This document shows, in pieces, positions 1-11,485 of a stretch of 64,000 bases of DNA. Source of the DNA: Litsea cubeba (taxonomy: Eukaryota > Streptophyta > Magnoliopsida > Laurales > Lauraceae); the NCBI GenBank assembly GCA_012931725.1, contig CM022952.1:57839089-57903088 (forward strand), written 5' to 3'. The translations under genes were made by a program, and so were the position numbers. The notes under the pieces were generated by a model. The model was not told where the DNA came from, made no database searches, and saw nothing but the letters and a program-made list of their open reading frames with translations. The stretch's first letter is position 1. The number at the start of each line of letters is the position of its first letter.

Positions 1-255
1 TTTTAATGAGAATGAATGAAGAAAAACTTACTTGGGACTCGGGAGGCATTTTCTCCCCCATTCTGGACATCCATAAAATCTCTCTGAATTCTCTCTTGCA
101 CAAAATGTCTTGCCAAACAAGATTTAAGATTTTCATTCGTTCAGTCTCAAAATGAAACATTTCCAGAATGATGCCAAACATGCCCTTGCATATTCATTTC
201 CAAATACTTCGTTGTCACAAACCACTCTCGATACAAAGACATCATCAAAATTACT
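1..255. other. Left flank of element A, no supported gene
   Basis: Single-copy-looking AT-rich DNA into which element A inserted. On the minus strand two frames stay open over roughly 130 bp and end at a consensus-like splice donor (CCAA then GTAAGT, at about position 31), so this could be an exon of a neighbouring gene. I recognise no protein in it. Confidence 0.4.
251..255. repeat. Target site duplication, left (element A)
   Basis: ATTAC directly before the LTR. The same five bases follow the 3' LTR at 12637-12641. Confidence 0.9.
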
Positions 256-724
256 GTGTGGGGAGATTTTCAAAGCTCCAGGATTACGCTAATCACAGCC
301 ATCAAATGGGACTAAGCATTCTCACGTGCCTCACGTGCCATCCACGTGACACCAGACTCACCTCGGCTACCAGGACAGAGGCCTCAGCCGAAGTCAGACA
401 GGTCCTGGCCGCTAGCGCCGAGCTCAGTTACCCAGGTGCCCACCTCGGCTGAAAGCTCGACCTCGGCCAAAGGAGCCGGGATGAAAACCGAAGCAAGAAA
501 GAATCTCCACTCGCGCCCTTCGCCCCCCACGTCATTGGACACGTGGTGGAATAGGGGCGCAAGCCAGTGAGACAGATGCGACATCCAGCCGTCCACAATC
601 TTCGCCAGATCACTGACAGGGCGGCATCCAGCGGCTGAAGCCAAATCAGAGCAAGGCCCGAGGGTGGATCCGATGGTACCTCTACCGCCAAAGGCGTCCA
701 ACACGATTTGGCCCAACATGACGC

Positions 725-817
725 GCATTTAATGCGATGTGGGCTGATCCGACTGGCATTAAATGCAGAGTGGGCTGGAATGGACCGCATTTATTACTTT
801 GTGGGCTGATGATGACT
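725..817 (+). repeat. 31-bp U3 tandem repeat, three units
   Basis: Units start at 725, 756 and 787, each opening with a GCATTwAATGC-like word and containing GTGGGCTG. Being just upstream of the TATA box they may act as promoter or enhancer modules (inference). The LTR of element C has four units at the same 31-bp spacing. Confidence 0.75.
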
Positions 818-876
818 TCCCTATCAAGTCATGGGACCCACGCCAAAATATCATCCAAAGATATCGTCCAGTCGTC

Positions 877-884
877 TATAAATA
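877..884 (+). promoter_or_regulatory. TATA box of the 5' LTR promoter
   Basis: TATAAATA within TCTATAAATAGAGCC, repeated at 12383-12390 in the 3' LTR. It would drive the genomic (gag-pol) transcript. Confidence 0.7.
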
Positions 885-1141
885 GAGCCTCATTTCACAT
901 GCAAGGTACGTAAAATCCAAACCTGAGAGTCGTTACTCTGCCTCTCTTCTCCCTCTCCTTCCTTTGTTCCAGTTCACTTACTGACTTAGGCATCGGAGAG
1001 CCTTGTGCCGCTCAGGCCAGGGTCCTCTGACCGTTTGCTCTTCCCTTTTAGGCTTTCAGGCAGCAGGTCATCTTCTTCATTTGGATAAGTCCTGTAAGGC
1101 ACCCCGATTATTGTGGGTCATAATTTTTCTGCACCTACAAT

Positions 1142-1159
1142 TGGCGCCGTCTGTGGGAA
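1142..1159 (+). other. Primer-binding site (element A)
   Basis: TGGCGCCGTCTGTGGGAA two bases after the LTR end. The first nine bases complement the CCA-tailed 3' end expected for a plant tRNA-Asp-type acceptor; the remaining match is imperfect, so the tRNA identity is uncertain. Element C has the same site at 55680. Confidence 0.7.
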
Positions 1160-1204
1160 AGTGCTATCCCAACCTTCCCAACCTTCTCAATCTTCTCAAA
1201 AACC

Positions 1205-3176
1205 ATGCCTCCAAAAGCTAAGAAGGGCGGAGAGTCCCTGAGAGCAAGACTCGAGCGTCCGGGCCCGTCGACGGACGTCCCTCCTCAGGGACGGTCCGGA
1301 GCGGACCATGGCGCGTCTGCAGACGAGGAACGCGTAGGCTTGCGACCCTTCGTCGAGATTCCCTTCCGAGAGGGAGTCGAGACCTCGTGCTCTGACGAAG
1401 AAGTCGCGCCTCCCCAACGGGACGAGCGTCGACGTGAGCGCCCTCTCAAAGGCAAAGCTGCGGCGGTGGAGGAGCCACGCCGTGTGCAACCCCCTGATGT
1501 TGGAGGAGACATCGCAGCCCAAAACGCTCTCCTCTAGGACCAGGAGTGAATAATCTGCCAGCTCCAGCAGCAGCTGAGAGCGATGCAAAATGCCTCTCTG
1601 AGGCAGCCCTCAGAGCCCCAAGGCGAGAAGAGAGTTGTCCAGAGCAAGGTAGTCCATCCATCCCGAGAGGATTTAAGAGCCTTTCTGGATCAGAAGCGCA
1701 GCCATGCCCACGATGAGGGTTCGAGCAACACCCATAGCCATCGTGGCCGCGACGAACGAGCTCATGGCCACCATAGCCGAGGCCATTCAAAGCGAAAGCC
1801 AAGAGCGCTAACGCCAGAGAAGGACGACGAGCAGGAGCGGCTCGACAAGCGCATCAAACTGGCTCTTCAGCATAATCTGGAGATGCGGGACCAGCAAGAA
1901 ATCTGTGGCCCCACCGATCTGGGGGCCTCTCCCTTCACGCGGGACATCGAGAGGACTCCCTTGCCCAAGAAGTTCTCAGTCCCGCGGTTCGTCCCCTACT
2001 ACGGATTGTCTGACCCATCCGCTCGCCTCCGTCACTTCTCCCAAAAGATGTCCAACTGGGGGAACGAGGGCCACCTCAACAGCAAGATCGTCTCCTCCAG
2101 TTTGAGCGACCTCCCTCTAAAGTGGTTCTGCGCTCTACCAGAGAAATCTATTTCGAGTTGGAGAGAGCTCCAGCTCTCCTTCCTCAAGAAGTTTCAAGCC
2201 TACAGCGTCGTTCCCAAGACCGATGCTGATGTCCTCGCTCTAAAGATGAAGCAGGGCGAAACCCTCACCCAGTTCGCCCAGCGGTTCTGGGCAATTTACA
2301 GCCAGATCGAGGATACCAGAGAAGAGGTGGCGATTTTCGCCTTCCGGAATGCCCTGTTGCCAGGGCACGAGCTGCGGAAAGATTTAGCTGGAGATCCCGT
2401 TCCCTCCATGCCGGCCTTGATGTCCCGAATAAAGTGCTTTATCGCCCGGGAGGAGGACGAAATCCGGGGCTTGGGAGGAGGAAGGCCGGGAGGACGCAGG
2501 CCTGGAACCCAAGGAAAGGAACAACCAGCCCCAGCAGCGGGGTAAGAAGCCATACCAGAGGCAAGAGCCGAAGCAAGCCTGGGTCTCTAGTTCGGCGAGA
2601 GCTTTAGCATCCAGGTCCGGGACAGCAGGAGGGCCAGACCTCCCCCCGACACCTACCAGGCTATGAACATCGTCTTTAAGGAGCCGATCCACCAGATTAT
2701 GAACAAGATAAAAACCCAGCCATTCTTCAAGTGGCCTCGTCCCTTGCCAGGCGATCCCTCCACCCATGACCAAACCAAGTTCTGTGCCTACCATAAGGGT
2801 AATGGGCACATGACCGAAGAATGCAGAACTCTGAAGTTTCACTTGGAGAGGCTCGCCAAGGAAGGCCATCTTGCGGAGTACGTGAAAGCAGGAGATGTCG
2901 GCGGCGGCGGCGGCAGCCGAGCTCATCAAAGCGCGACTAGGGATCCAGACAGTGAAGACTCTGAAAAGATCATCAATGTGATCCACCTGGCGCCCTCAGC
3001 TCCCTCTCCCTCAGCTCGAGACAGCCCTCAGGCTCGTGCCGAAGCCAGGCGGGCCTCGCACGGGAAGGAGGTGATGAGAGCTGAACTCGGGCCAGCGCCG
3101 CCGCCACCGACCAGCAATCTCATTCTCAGACAAAGATCTGGAGGGAATCCAACTTCCTCACAACGACCCTCTGCTC
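1205..3176 (+). pseudogene. gag of element A (broken)
   Basis: Nucleocapsid/capsid polyprotein that would package the element RNA. ATG at 1205 opens a frame that is interrupted by TAG at 1535 and TGA at 1547 (element C has CAG and CGA there). A retrotransposon-gag capsid domain lies at about 1964-2455 (FSVPRF to REEDE). Compared with C there is a +1 shift near 2467, a compensating -1 near 2620 and an 11-bp deletion near 3098. A modified zinc knuckle of the form C-x2-H-x4-H-x4-C sits at 2783-2824 (CAYHKGNGHMTEEC), a spacing seen in Tat-clade gags. In C, gag and pol are in one frame, so the separate frames here are damage. Confidence 0.9.
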
Positions 3177-5666
3177 TTGACCATGAAGCTGAAGGACTTC
3201 ACTGTGAAGAGGATCCTCGTCGACTCCGGCAGCTCTTCCGAGGTCCTCTACTATGAGTGCTTCAAGAAGATGAAACTCTCAGAAGCTGACCTCATGGAGG
3301 TCCGTGCGCCCTTGCTAGGGTTATCCGCCAAACCAGTCTACCCCAAGGGTAAAATCACCCTGGAAACCCGAGTGGGCGGAGCCTCCGTGATGGCCGACTT
3401 TCTGGTAGTGGACGCCCCTTCTCCCTACAACGTCATCTTAAGTAGAACGTGGCTCCACAAGCTGGAAGCAGGCCCCTCCTCCCTCCACCAGAAGCTGAAG
3501 TTCGTGCTCGAAGACAAGGAGGGCAAGATGGAGGTGGTCACAGTGGAAGAAGATCAGCAGCTGACCAGGCAGTGCATGCTGTCCGTGGTCACCGTAGAGA
3601 AGGAGCCAGAGCGCGTCAACCTGGCGGAGTTTGAAAAGGGTCTAGATGAGATCGGTCGAGATCCTGACAAAAAAAGTATTGAGGATCTAGCCGAAGTCGG
3701 GCTCGACTCAGCAGACCCTGACAGATTTTTCCTGATCGGCACTCAGCTGCCAGACAAAGAGAGAGCCAAGCTCTCAAGGTTTCTAATGCAGAACGTGGAT
3801 GTCTTCGCCTGGACCCCGAGCGAAATGCCTGGGGTCGACCCCGAGGTCATGTGCCACAAGCTCAATGTGGATCCCAGCCACAAGCCAGTAGTGCAGAGAG
3901 CCCGAAGGACGGGGTTACAGCAGACAGACGCGGTAATCGAAGAGGTCGACAAGTTGCTGGAGGCAGGCGCAATCCGGGAGGTCCAGTACCCGGTCTGGCT
4001 GGCCAATACGGTGGTGGTCAAGAAGAAGACTGGCAAATGGAGGGTGTGTGTGGACTTCACAGATCTCAACAAGGCCTGCCCTAAGGACAGTTTCCCCCTT
4101 CCAAAGATTGATCAGATGATCGACGCCACCGCTGGCCATGACCGAATGAGCTTCCTCGACGCCTACAGAGGCTACCATCAGATTCCGATGTATGAGTCAA
4201 ACGAGGAGAAAACGGCATTCATAACCCCCCGCGGCACTTACTGCAACAAGGTGATGCCCTTCGGGCTGAAGAACGCAGGGGCAACATATCAGCACCTCGT
4301 GACAAAGATGTTCCAGGCTCAGCTCGGCAAGACTGTGGAAGTCTACATTGACGACATGGTCGTCAAACCCAAGCACTTCAGCGACCATCTGGCGGATCTG
4401 GCCCAAGTCTTCAGCATCCTTCGCGCGTTCAAGCTCAAACTGAATGCTTCCAAGTGCGCCTTCGGCGTAGCTTCTGGCAAGTTTCTCGGAAGCCTGGTAA
4501 CGCAGAGGGGAATAGAGGCCAACCCGGACCAGATTACTGCAATCTTGGGCATCCAGAGCCCATCTACTACAAAGCAGGTCCAGAAGCTCACAGGCATGGC
4601 TGCAGCACTCAATCGCTTCATCAGCCGATCATCAAATAAGTGCAGGCCTTTCTTTCAGCTTCTGAGAAAAAACTTGAAATTCCAATGGACCCCTGAGTGC
4701 GACCAAGCGTTGGAAGCACTCAAAACTTATTTGTCTTCACCACCCTTACTCTCTACCCCAACTCAAGGGGAGATTCTTTATCTATATCTCGCGGTCTCGG
4801 ATCATGCGGTGAGCTCCGTCCTCATCAGAAAGGACGAAGGAGTACAAAAGCCAATTTACTATACAAGCAAGATCCTGCTTGATGCCGAGACCAGATACCT
4901 TTTGTTGGAGAAGCTCGCACTGGCACTCGTCAGCGCCTCCCGCAAGCTCTCCCATTATTTCCAATCCCACACCATTGTGATGATCACGGAGCATCCACTC
5001 CGTTCTATATTCAAAAAAGCTGACTTTTCAGGGCGAATCTCAAAATGGGCAGTCGAACTGGGGCAGTATGACATTCAGTACCGTCCCCAGACTGCGATCA
5101 AAGCCCAGATTCTAGCAGACTTCATAGTAGAGTTCGTCTCGCCAAGCTCGGCTCCGACCCAGCCCGGCACGGAACTGGGGGGCGTAGGGCATGAGCCTGA
5201 AGTTACCGAGGTCGAACAAGCTCCCGCCTCGGCATGGAAGGTCTTTGTTGACGGTTCGTCCACCTCCAAGCGAGCTGGCACCGGCATAGTCCTCCAATCG
5301 CCAGAGGGACTGGTCATAGAGCAAGCCTTCACCTTGGACTTCAAAGCAACAAACAATGAAGCAGAGTATGAAGCACTGATAGCAGGGTTGAACAGCGCCC
5401 AAATCCTCGGAGCCCAGCACCTGGTGATCTTCAGCGATTCGCAACTGGTAACTAGCCAGCTCGCTGGATACTACCAGGCCAGGGACGACAGGATGGCGGC
5501 CTACTTAGCCCTCGCGGAAAAACTACTCTCTCATTTCCAGATAGCCGAGGTCAGGCAGATCTCCAGAGATACCAACACGCACGCTGATGCGCAAACCTGG
5601 CTTCCACTGTCGAAGCAGGAAAGAAAAGGACTGTCGAGGTTGGATCGATATCAAGATCAAGCCTAG
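3177..5666 (+). pseudogene. Protease, reverse transcriptase and two RNase H domains (element A pol)
   Basis: Open frame of 829 codons. An aspartic protease motif DSGSS is at 3222. Reverse transcriptase spans about 3720-4530, with WRVCVDFTDLN, the FGLKNAGATYQ region and the catalytic YIDDMVVK box at 4344-4355. A first RNase H follows (about 4780-5010). A second, archaeal-type RNase H spans about 5236-5600 with acidic residues in FVDGSS (near 5250), NNEAEYEA and IFSDSQL. The second RNase H is a known acquisition of the plant Tat clade. The frame is lost near 5593, where C carries 4 extra bases, so the product is cut off at the end of the second RNase H and severed from integrase. The first ATG is only the first in the frame; the natural product is a gag-pol fusion. 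Confidence 0.92.
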
Positions 5667-6952
5667 AGCTCCACTCACCTCGGCAAGTCCTTTGTGCTGA
5701 TCTCGGCCCGAGCTGGATGGATCCAATCATCTCTTACCAAAGGGACGACCAGCTCCCCAAGGACAAGACTGAAGCCCACTGAATCAGACTCAAGGCAGCT
5801 TGATTCTGGCTATCTCCCGAAGGCAAACTTTACAGAAAGTCCTTCATGGGTCCTTACTTCCAATGCGTCCATCCGAGCAAGGTGGACAACTTCTTGTATG
5901 AGATCCATGAAGGAATCTGTGGCAGTCACATCGAAGGTCGATCACTGGCCTACAGGGCTATAAGCCAAGGTTACTGGTGGCCCTACATGCAGAAGGATGC
6001 GCAGGTATACGTCAGGAAATGCGAGAAATGCCAGAAGTTCTCCCACTCTCTTCATCAGCCAGCGCAAGACCTGAGTCCCCTCTCTAGTCCATGGCCCTTC
6101 GCTCAATGGGGGCTGGACATTATGGGGCCTCTCCACCGAGCTCCAGGGAATAAGAGATGGCTGATAGTTGTTACGGACTACTTCACAAAGTGGATAGAAG
6201 CTGAGCCGCTGTCCTCCATCACTGATAGGGACTCCAGGAACTTCGTGTGGAAGAACATCATAACGAGGTTCGGCATCCCCAGGACCCTGATTTCGGACAA
6301 CGGGACTCGGTTCGACTCCAAATCCTTCAGAGACTTCTGCCAAGAGCATAGCATCAGAAACCATTACTCCACTCCGGCGTATCCACAGAGCAATGGCCAG
6401 GCCGAAATTTCTAACAAGATAATCATGGACGGCCTGAAGAAGCGGTTAGACAAGGCAAAAGGGAGATGGGTAGAAGAGCTTCCTAGCGTGCTATGGGCAT
6501 ACAGAACGACTCCAAGATGATCCACCTCGGCGAGACCTTTCTGTCTGGCCTATGGGATGGAGGCGGTCATTCCCTTAGAAATTGGCCTCCCCGCCCTGAG
6601 GACAGAGTTGGTCGACCAGGGCTGAAATGAGACAAACTTGGCAATGGAGCTGGACCTAGCAGACGAACGTCGAGAAGCAGCAGCCCTACGACTGACTGAC
6701 TATCAGCAGCGGCTAGCCAGAGGATACAATGAGAAAGTCAGAGAAAGAAGCTTCTCCGTAGGAGAACTGCTTCTGAAGAAGACCCTGCCAGCTGACAAAG
6801 ATCCGAACGAAGGAAAGCTGGCCCCAAACCGGCATGGGCCATTCAGGGTGGTCTCACCGGCAGGACAATCCTCTTACAAGCTCCATGACTTAGAAGGCAA
6901 GCCGTTGCCGAGACCATGGAATGCATCCCACTTGAAGAAATTCTATTTTTAA
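5667..6952 (+). pseudogene. Integrase of element A (broken)
   Basis: Integrase with an HHCC zinc region (IHEGICGSH then CEKCQK), a DDE core (GLDIMGP, ISDNGT, GQAE) and a C-terminal region with HGPFRVV (about 6830) ending in LKKFYF at 6952. No chromodomain follows, as expected outside chromoviruses. In-frame stops TGA at 5780, 6518 and 6623 break it; C has CGA at the first and last and CGT at the middle one. The pieces 5846-6520 and 6638-6952 lie in the same frame. Confidence 0.9.
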
Positions 6953-7042
6953 AGATGTAACATGAGTCTCAGAATCAATGAAAGCAGCGTTTGCCCTGTC
7001 GTCAATTTGTGTCGCCTCGCCTTGTCTGAGTTCGACAGTTCT

Positions 7043-7448
7043 GGGTCCCTGACCCTGGAAGAGACTTCGGATTCGTACATCCAGTCACTTCCCAAATTTT
7101 GGGTCCTTGACCCTGGAAAAGGCTTCGGGTTCATACACTCGGTCGTTTCCTAAAGTTTGGGTCCTTGACCCTGGAAAAGGCTTCGGGTTCATACACTCGG
7201 TCGTTTCCTAAAGTTTGGGTCCTTGACCCTGGAAAAGGCTTCGGGTTCATACACTCGGTCGTTTCCTAAAGTTTGGGTCCTTGACCCTGGAAAAGGCTTC
7301 GGGTTCATACACTCGGTCGTTTCCTAAACTTTGGGTCCATGACCCTGGAAAAGGCTTCGGATTCACACATCCGGTATTTCCCTAAAGTTTGGGTTCCTAA
7401 CCTTGGAAGAGGCTTCGGATTCATACATCCAGTCGCTTCCTAAATTCC
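7043..7448 (+). repeat. 58-bp tandem repeat, seven units
   Basis: GGGTCC anchors at 7043, 7101, 7159, 7217, 7275, 7333 and 7391 are exactly 58 bp apart. The middle units are almost identical and the outer units more diverged. The array lies directly after the integrase stop. Element C has five units at 61573-61861. Since 58 is not a multiple of 3, no protein repeat is maintained. Confidence 0.9.
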
Positions 7449-8956
7449 GGGTTCATACACCCCTCGAGATCGTTCCCGAACTCAGGCTCGCACAGCCGAG
7501 ATCCTCGAGACTCTGGGTTCATCTCGGCAAATGACAGTTCACCTCGGCCAATGGTGGTCCATTTCGGCCAATGACAGTCTTCGAATGAAAAAGAGCAGTG
7601 CAAGCACTGAAGTGCAAAAAAGCAGCACAAAAATACAAGTATCACAAAACAGTACAAGAAAAACAAAAAAGAATACAGAAGTACTGTACACAGATCATAT
7701 GATCAGAAAGCTTGTTCTTTTTATTTATTGTAATTGCTTCTTTACAAGGGTTACAGAGAAGAAACAAAATACACCAAGGAGGCTCGCAGTCCTCTGAAAG
7801 CAGAAAAAGAAATGAAGACTGGGAGGCTCTGATCTTCACTGACTCTTCAGTCCGGTCTTCAGTGTCCTGAGCTCTTCAATGCCCTTTGGATTGCAAGCTT
7901 GAAGACTCTGAATCTCACAGAGCTCTACAATACCCTATGGTCGGTTAGACCAAACTTTGCAAAAAAGAGCCCCCTCGATCCAAGGACCTCTCGATCCTGC
8001 CCGCCCCTCGGAGGTCTTGACATCCCACAAGAAGATCTGCAGCGTGGTTCCACGCAGAGTCCTTTGGGATGAAAATAAGACCCCCAAACGCGCGGGGTGC
8101 CACAAACCCACGACTACAAAGATTCCAATGCAGCCGCGTCGGAGAGGATTGGCCGTGGACCCGCGTTCAGAGAGCGCGTAGTCCACGAGGAACGTCTTCA
8201 GAGAGCGCGCAGACTACGACAGACTGTCCCCCTCGGAGGAAGCCGTCTTCTGGCGCAAGGGTTCCCCCCGGGTCAAATGTTCCCAAGGTTCTATCAAGCA
8301 TGGCTGCCAGATTTGTTAACGAAGAGAGACAGGTTCTTATCAAGGTATCCTGGTTCTTTTTTCTCTCCCATGGCGAGCTTGCTACTCCTATTTATAGGGA
8401 GAAGAAGGGCCCGGTCTTCGAAGAGAATTATGAGGCGAGGTCTCCCACGCCCAACGTGAGATGCACGTCTTCGTACATGCTGACCAGCGGTTCCGATGGC
8501 GCCACGTGGAGTCATCCGCTCATTTTCCTCATTGGCCATACCGCCACACTTACTGCTATTTATGGTCTTCAGAATACGGAGAATCAGCACAGATACCTAC
8601 GAAGATCGTTCGGTACTCTCTCCAACTCAAGGCTCACACGTCACGTCACATTAAAGGCACTCAGCCGGACTCAAGCATAAAAGAGCCGAACTCAAAAAAG
8701 AAAGAGAATGAGAGAAAATGCACAAGTAAAAGAGCCTTGTTTTTCATTAAAAGTGAAGGACATTACAGAGCTGAGCGTTACACGCAAAAGATAGAAAAGA
8801 AAGATTACAAAGAGCGAAAGCAAGAGCAGGATATAACTACTGCGGCTTCGGCGACTCCACCAGTATGATCACCGTCTCTGATGAACTGGCAGTCTCGGCT
8901 ACGGTCGCAGCCTTGTCTGGCACGTCACCAGCAGCAGGGGCAGAAGGAGCTTCGCC
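7449..8956. other. Non-coding 3' region of element A
   Basis: About 1.5 kb between the tandem repeat and the antisense gene. It is partly conserved with 61862-63400 of element C. No long credible frame is seen; it holds a minus-strand TATA-like box at 8389-8396. Confidence 0.5.
8389..8396 (-). promoter_or_regulatory. Second minus-strand TATA-like box in element A
   Basis: Minus strand reads CCTATAAATAGGAG. The same position relative to a CCCATGGCGAGCTT word on the + strand is kept in element C (62776-62783). It lies about 560 bp beyond the stop of the antisense gene, so it may start another antisense transcript; no coding frame behind it is convincing. Confidence 0.35.
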
Positions 8957-11266
8957 TTAGGGCGCGACCGGGGCATCACTGGCGGGCGGAATAGTTGGAG
9001 AGCCATCCGAGACAGGATCAGCTGCAGGGGCATGGACTGGGGCACTCTCGCCCAAGGGTGCGGAGCTCAGCTCAGGAACTGGGTCGGCGTACTTCGGCAA
9101 GTTCTGGTAGACTGGGTGGTCTTCAGGAACCCCAGCACGCCTCAGTGCGGCCAAGCACCCTTCCTCGAACAGAATGGAGGTGATCTCCTCCACTTGCTTC
9201 TCATACTCCTCAGTGGCCTGGTCCACCACCTTCTGGAAAGAGGACTGTGCCTCGGACAGCAGAGAAGCCTTGAGACCAGCATTCTCCTTCTTCAGCTCGG
9301 CACTCCCTGTCTTCAGCTTCTCGATTTCGGCGCGCCCGGCCAGCACTTCGCCGTGCAGCCTCGTCGCCTCAGCCGCCGATTCAGACCTCGCTCTGGCCAG
9401 CTCCGACTCCAGCTCGGCGATCCTCTTAGTCTTCGTCCAGATATCACCCTTTAGTTGATGAGTCTTCGACGTGAGTTCAGTGACGCTGACCAGAGCTACG
9501 TCCAGCTGAATGGTCGCTTCGGCGCTACCCTTCTTTAGCTCTTCCAGCTCCTTCTTCAGCCTCTCCCTCTCAGACTCTAGCTGGGTGACCTTCGCAACGT
9601 TCTTGTCACTCCTTTCCATCACTGCCAGGAGCCTTTGCACGTTCTGCAAAGGGAAAAAGTAAGTCGAATAAAAGCAGCCGAGCTAAAGCACTTGAAGAAA
9701 GGCGTTAAAGATACTTACCAAAAGATTAGCCTGAATCGCCGAGACCAACAGGCTTTCGTTGTCATACCTCGCGTGCACTTCCATGTCTCGTGGCAAGGCA
9801 CAAGCTTTTGCGAGGGCTCCAATGACGTCGGTGTTCCCCATCAACCGGTCCTCGACGTTCAGAGGCTTCCCGGGCTGCGTCTCCATCTTGGGTCTCCATG
9901 CCGCTGGGGCAGTTCAAGGTCCGGAAGCCGATCCGGACCCTTGCCCTACCGAGATGGTGAGCTCGCTGGCCGCCCCGCCAGTCACCTTGCTAGCCGACGC
10001 ACTTTTCTCAGGCGGAGCCTTGCCCGCGGGAGCCCGCGCGGGTGTCTTACCCTTCGGAGGCGGTTCAGCCCCCGAGTCTTTCTCACCCGCCTTGGATCTC
10101 TTCCTGGGCGGAGACCCCTCCCTCGGGCGATCCGGCGAGCGTCTCCGCGCTCCCTCGCTCGGAGCGGTGGCAGGAGCAGAAGTGACAGCAGCACCCCCCG
10201 AGCCCGAAGCCACGCGGGTGCTGGCAGACGATGGTGTCGCAGAAGAAGAGGATCTTTGCCTAAACTTAGCCGCCAGATCCTTGGTACCAGGCAGTCTCGA
10301 GCCTCCCTCCATTCCTTCCTCCTGGTCGGACGAATAGGCCTCTACTATCTCCCTCAGGTTCGGCGATCCCGAGCTGGAAGAAGTGGATGCCTCAGCGCCA
10401 GACGCAGCTCGGCTCGCAGCAGGGTCGATCAAAGGAACCCCGGCAGGCACGGCCAAGGTGACAGGAGGATGATCAGGCTGCGGCTCGTCCTCCGGAGCTG
10501 CTCCGATTCTACTGTAGTGGCCGCGGTACCTCGGCGTATACCCCAGCAGCTTCCAGGCCGATCTGGTCTCGTGCCCTTTATACCTCTCGTCCTTCTTGTG
10601 GTCGTCGACGTTCTTCCTCCAGCCTTCGCTCACAGCCCGGCATCGCCTCGCGTGCAGTTCTACACCGCAAACAACAAAGAGTATCAGCTCGGCAACATAA
10701 AGGTTGAGCAAAATAAACAGAGAAAAGAAGCAGTATTTACTTGGGACGGCCCCGAGGTGGTGAGGGACCATCAGTCTCCTGTCCTCACCAGCGCCGAATT
10801 CCCAGTCTCCCGACACGCAGAAGAGATCTTCCTCGGCGTTCTTACTGGAATCCTCCAAGGCCAGGACGAAGCTTATTCGGCGCTGCTTCATCCGGAGATA
10901 ATAATTGTCTCCCCCAGCCTTGCAGATGTCATAGACGTCCTCGATGTCATGGACACCCATGTTGGTCCCCAAGATCTCGTTCAGTTTTGTCGTGCCCATG
11001 ATGACTTTGAAGCCATTGGGCATCAGCTGGCACGGGGTAATCGACCACACGCTAAGGCAGGCCCTAAGCAGAGGGTGCAGAGGAAATCTAACCCCGCCCT
11101 CGATCACGGAGATCAGAGGGAACGGCATCCAGCCGCAGGACCAGCCGCGCGTGGCATAGTCGATGGGATCCGCCGGCCTGAGGCGAACTCCCTCCGGGAT
11201 ATTGTAAGTAGCCCTAAACCTAGCTATGCCCTCGTCTGTATCTAACCGAAACCTAGGGGTGCCCAT
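8957..11266 (-). pseudogene. Three-exon antisense gene of the Tat element (gypsy-type 'transposase'-like domain plus coiled coil)
   Basis: Minus-strand gene: exon 1 11266-10741, intron 10740-10660 (GTAAAT...GTAG, 81 bp), exon 2 10659-9719, intron 9718-9645 (GTAAGT...GCAG, 74 bp), exon 3 9644-8957. Both splices keep the frame. The N-terminal part (RFPLHPLLRACLSVW, QLMPNGFKVIMG) resembles the plant 'putative gypsy type transposon' family (Pfam Transposase_28), usually found as antisense ORFs of Tat-clade elements. The middle is Pro/Ser/Ala-rich and basic. Exon 3 is a long Glu/Lys/Ala coiled coil ending in an acidic Pro-rich tail, with a motif AGVPEDHPVY. One in-frame TGA at 9914-9916 in exon 2 breaks this copy (likely CGA originally, inference). 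Function in the family is unknown; naming as transposase is historical. Confidence 0.75.
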
Positions 11267-11485
11267 GTCTAAAAGAAAAAGATAGCGGAAAGAAACCCTA
11301 AAGGTGGAGAAACCCTAAAAAAACCAGACAGGGGCACGAAGTTACTTACAGAAACAGGAAAGCGAGTCAAGAGCAGATCTGGACGCGTCCTACGGTTGTC
11401 CTCGCCAGAGAGATCTCGAAGAGCAGAGCAGGAATCGAAGGCAAGGGCAAAGGAAATCAGGAAAAAGAAAGAAAGGATACGACCC

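Larger units (their letters stand above)
256..1139 (+). repeat. 5' LTR of element A (884 bp)
   Basis: Begins TGTGTGGGGAG and ends CACCTACA, immediately before the primer-binding site. It matches 11762-12636 at about 98% by eye. The U3 part is rich in CTCGGC/GCCGAG words and holds three 31-bp repeats and a TATA box. Relative to the 3' LTR it keeps an 8-bp stretch near position 1054 that the 3' copy lacks. Confidence 0.95.

Noticed and set aside
8069..8680. 203-codon + strand frame in the 3' region of element A
   Set aside because: It is not kept in the matching region of element C and has no recognisable family.
9635..11245. 536-codon open frame on the + strand overlapping the antisense gene
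   Set aside because: It is the complement of a GC-rich, low-complexity coding region. It has no recognisable domain and an Arg/Ser-rich random composition, while the minus strand has the splice sites, TATA box and family-like domain.
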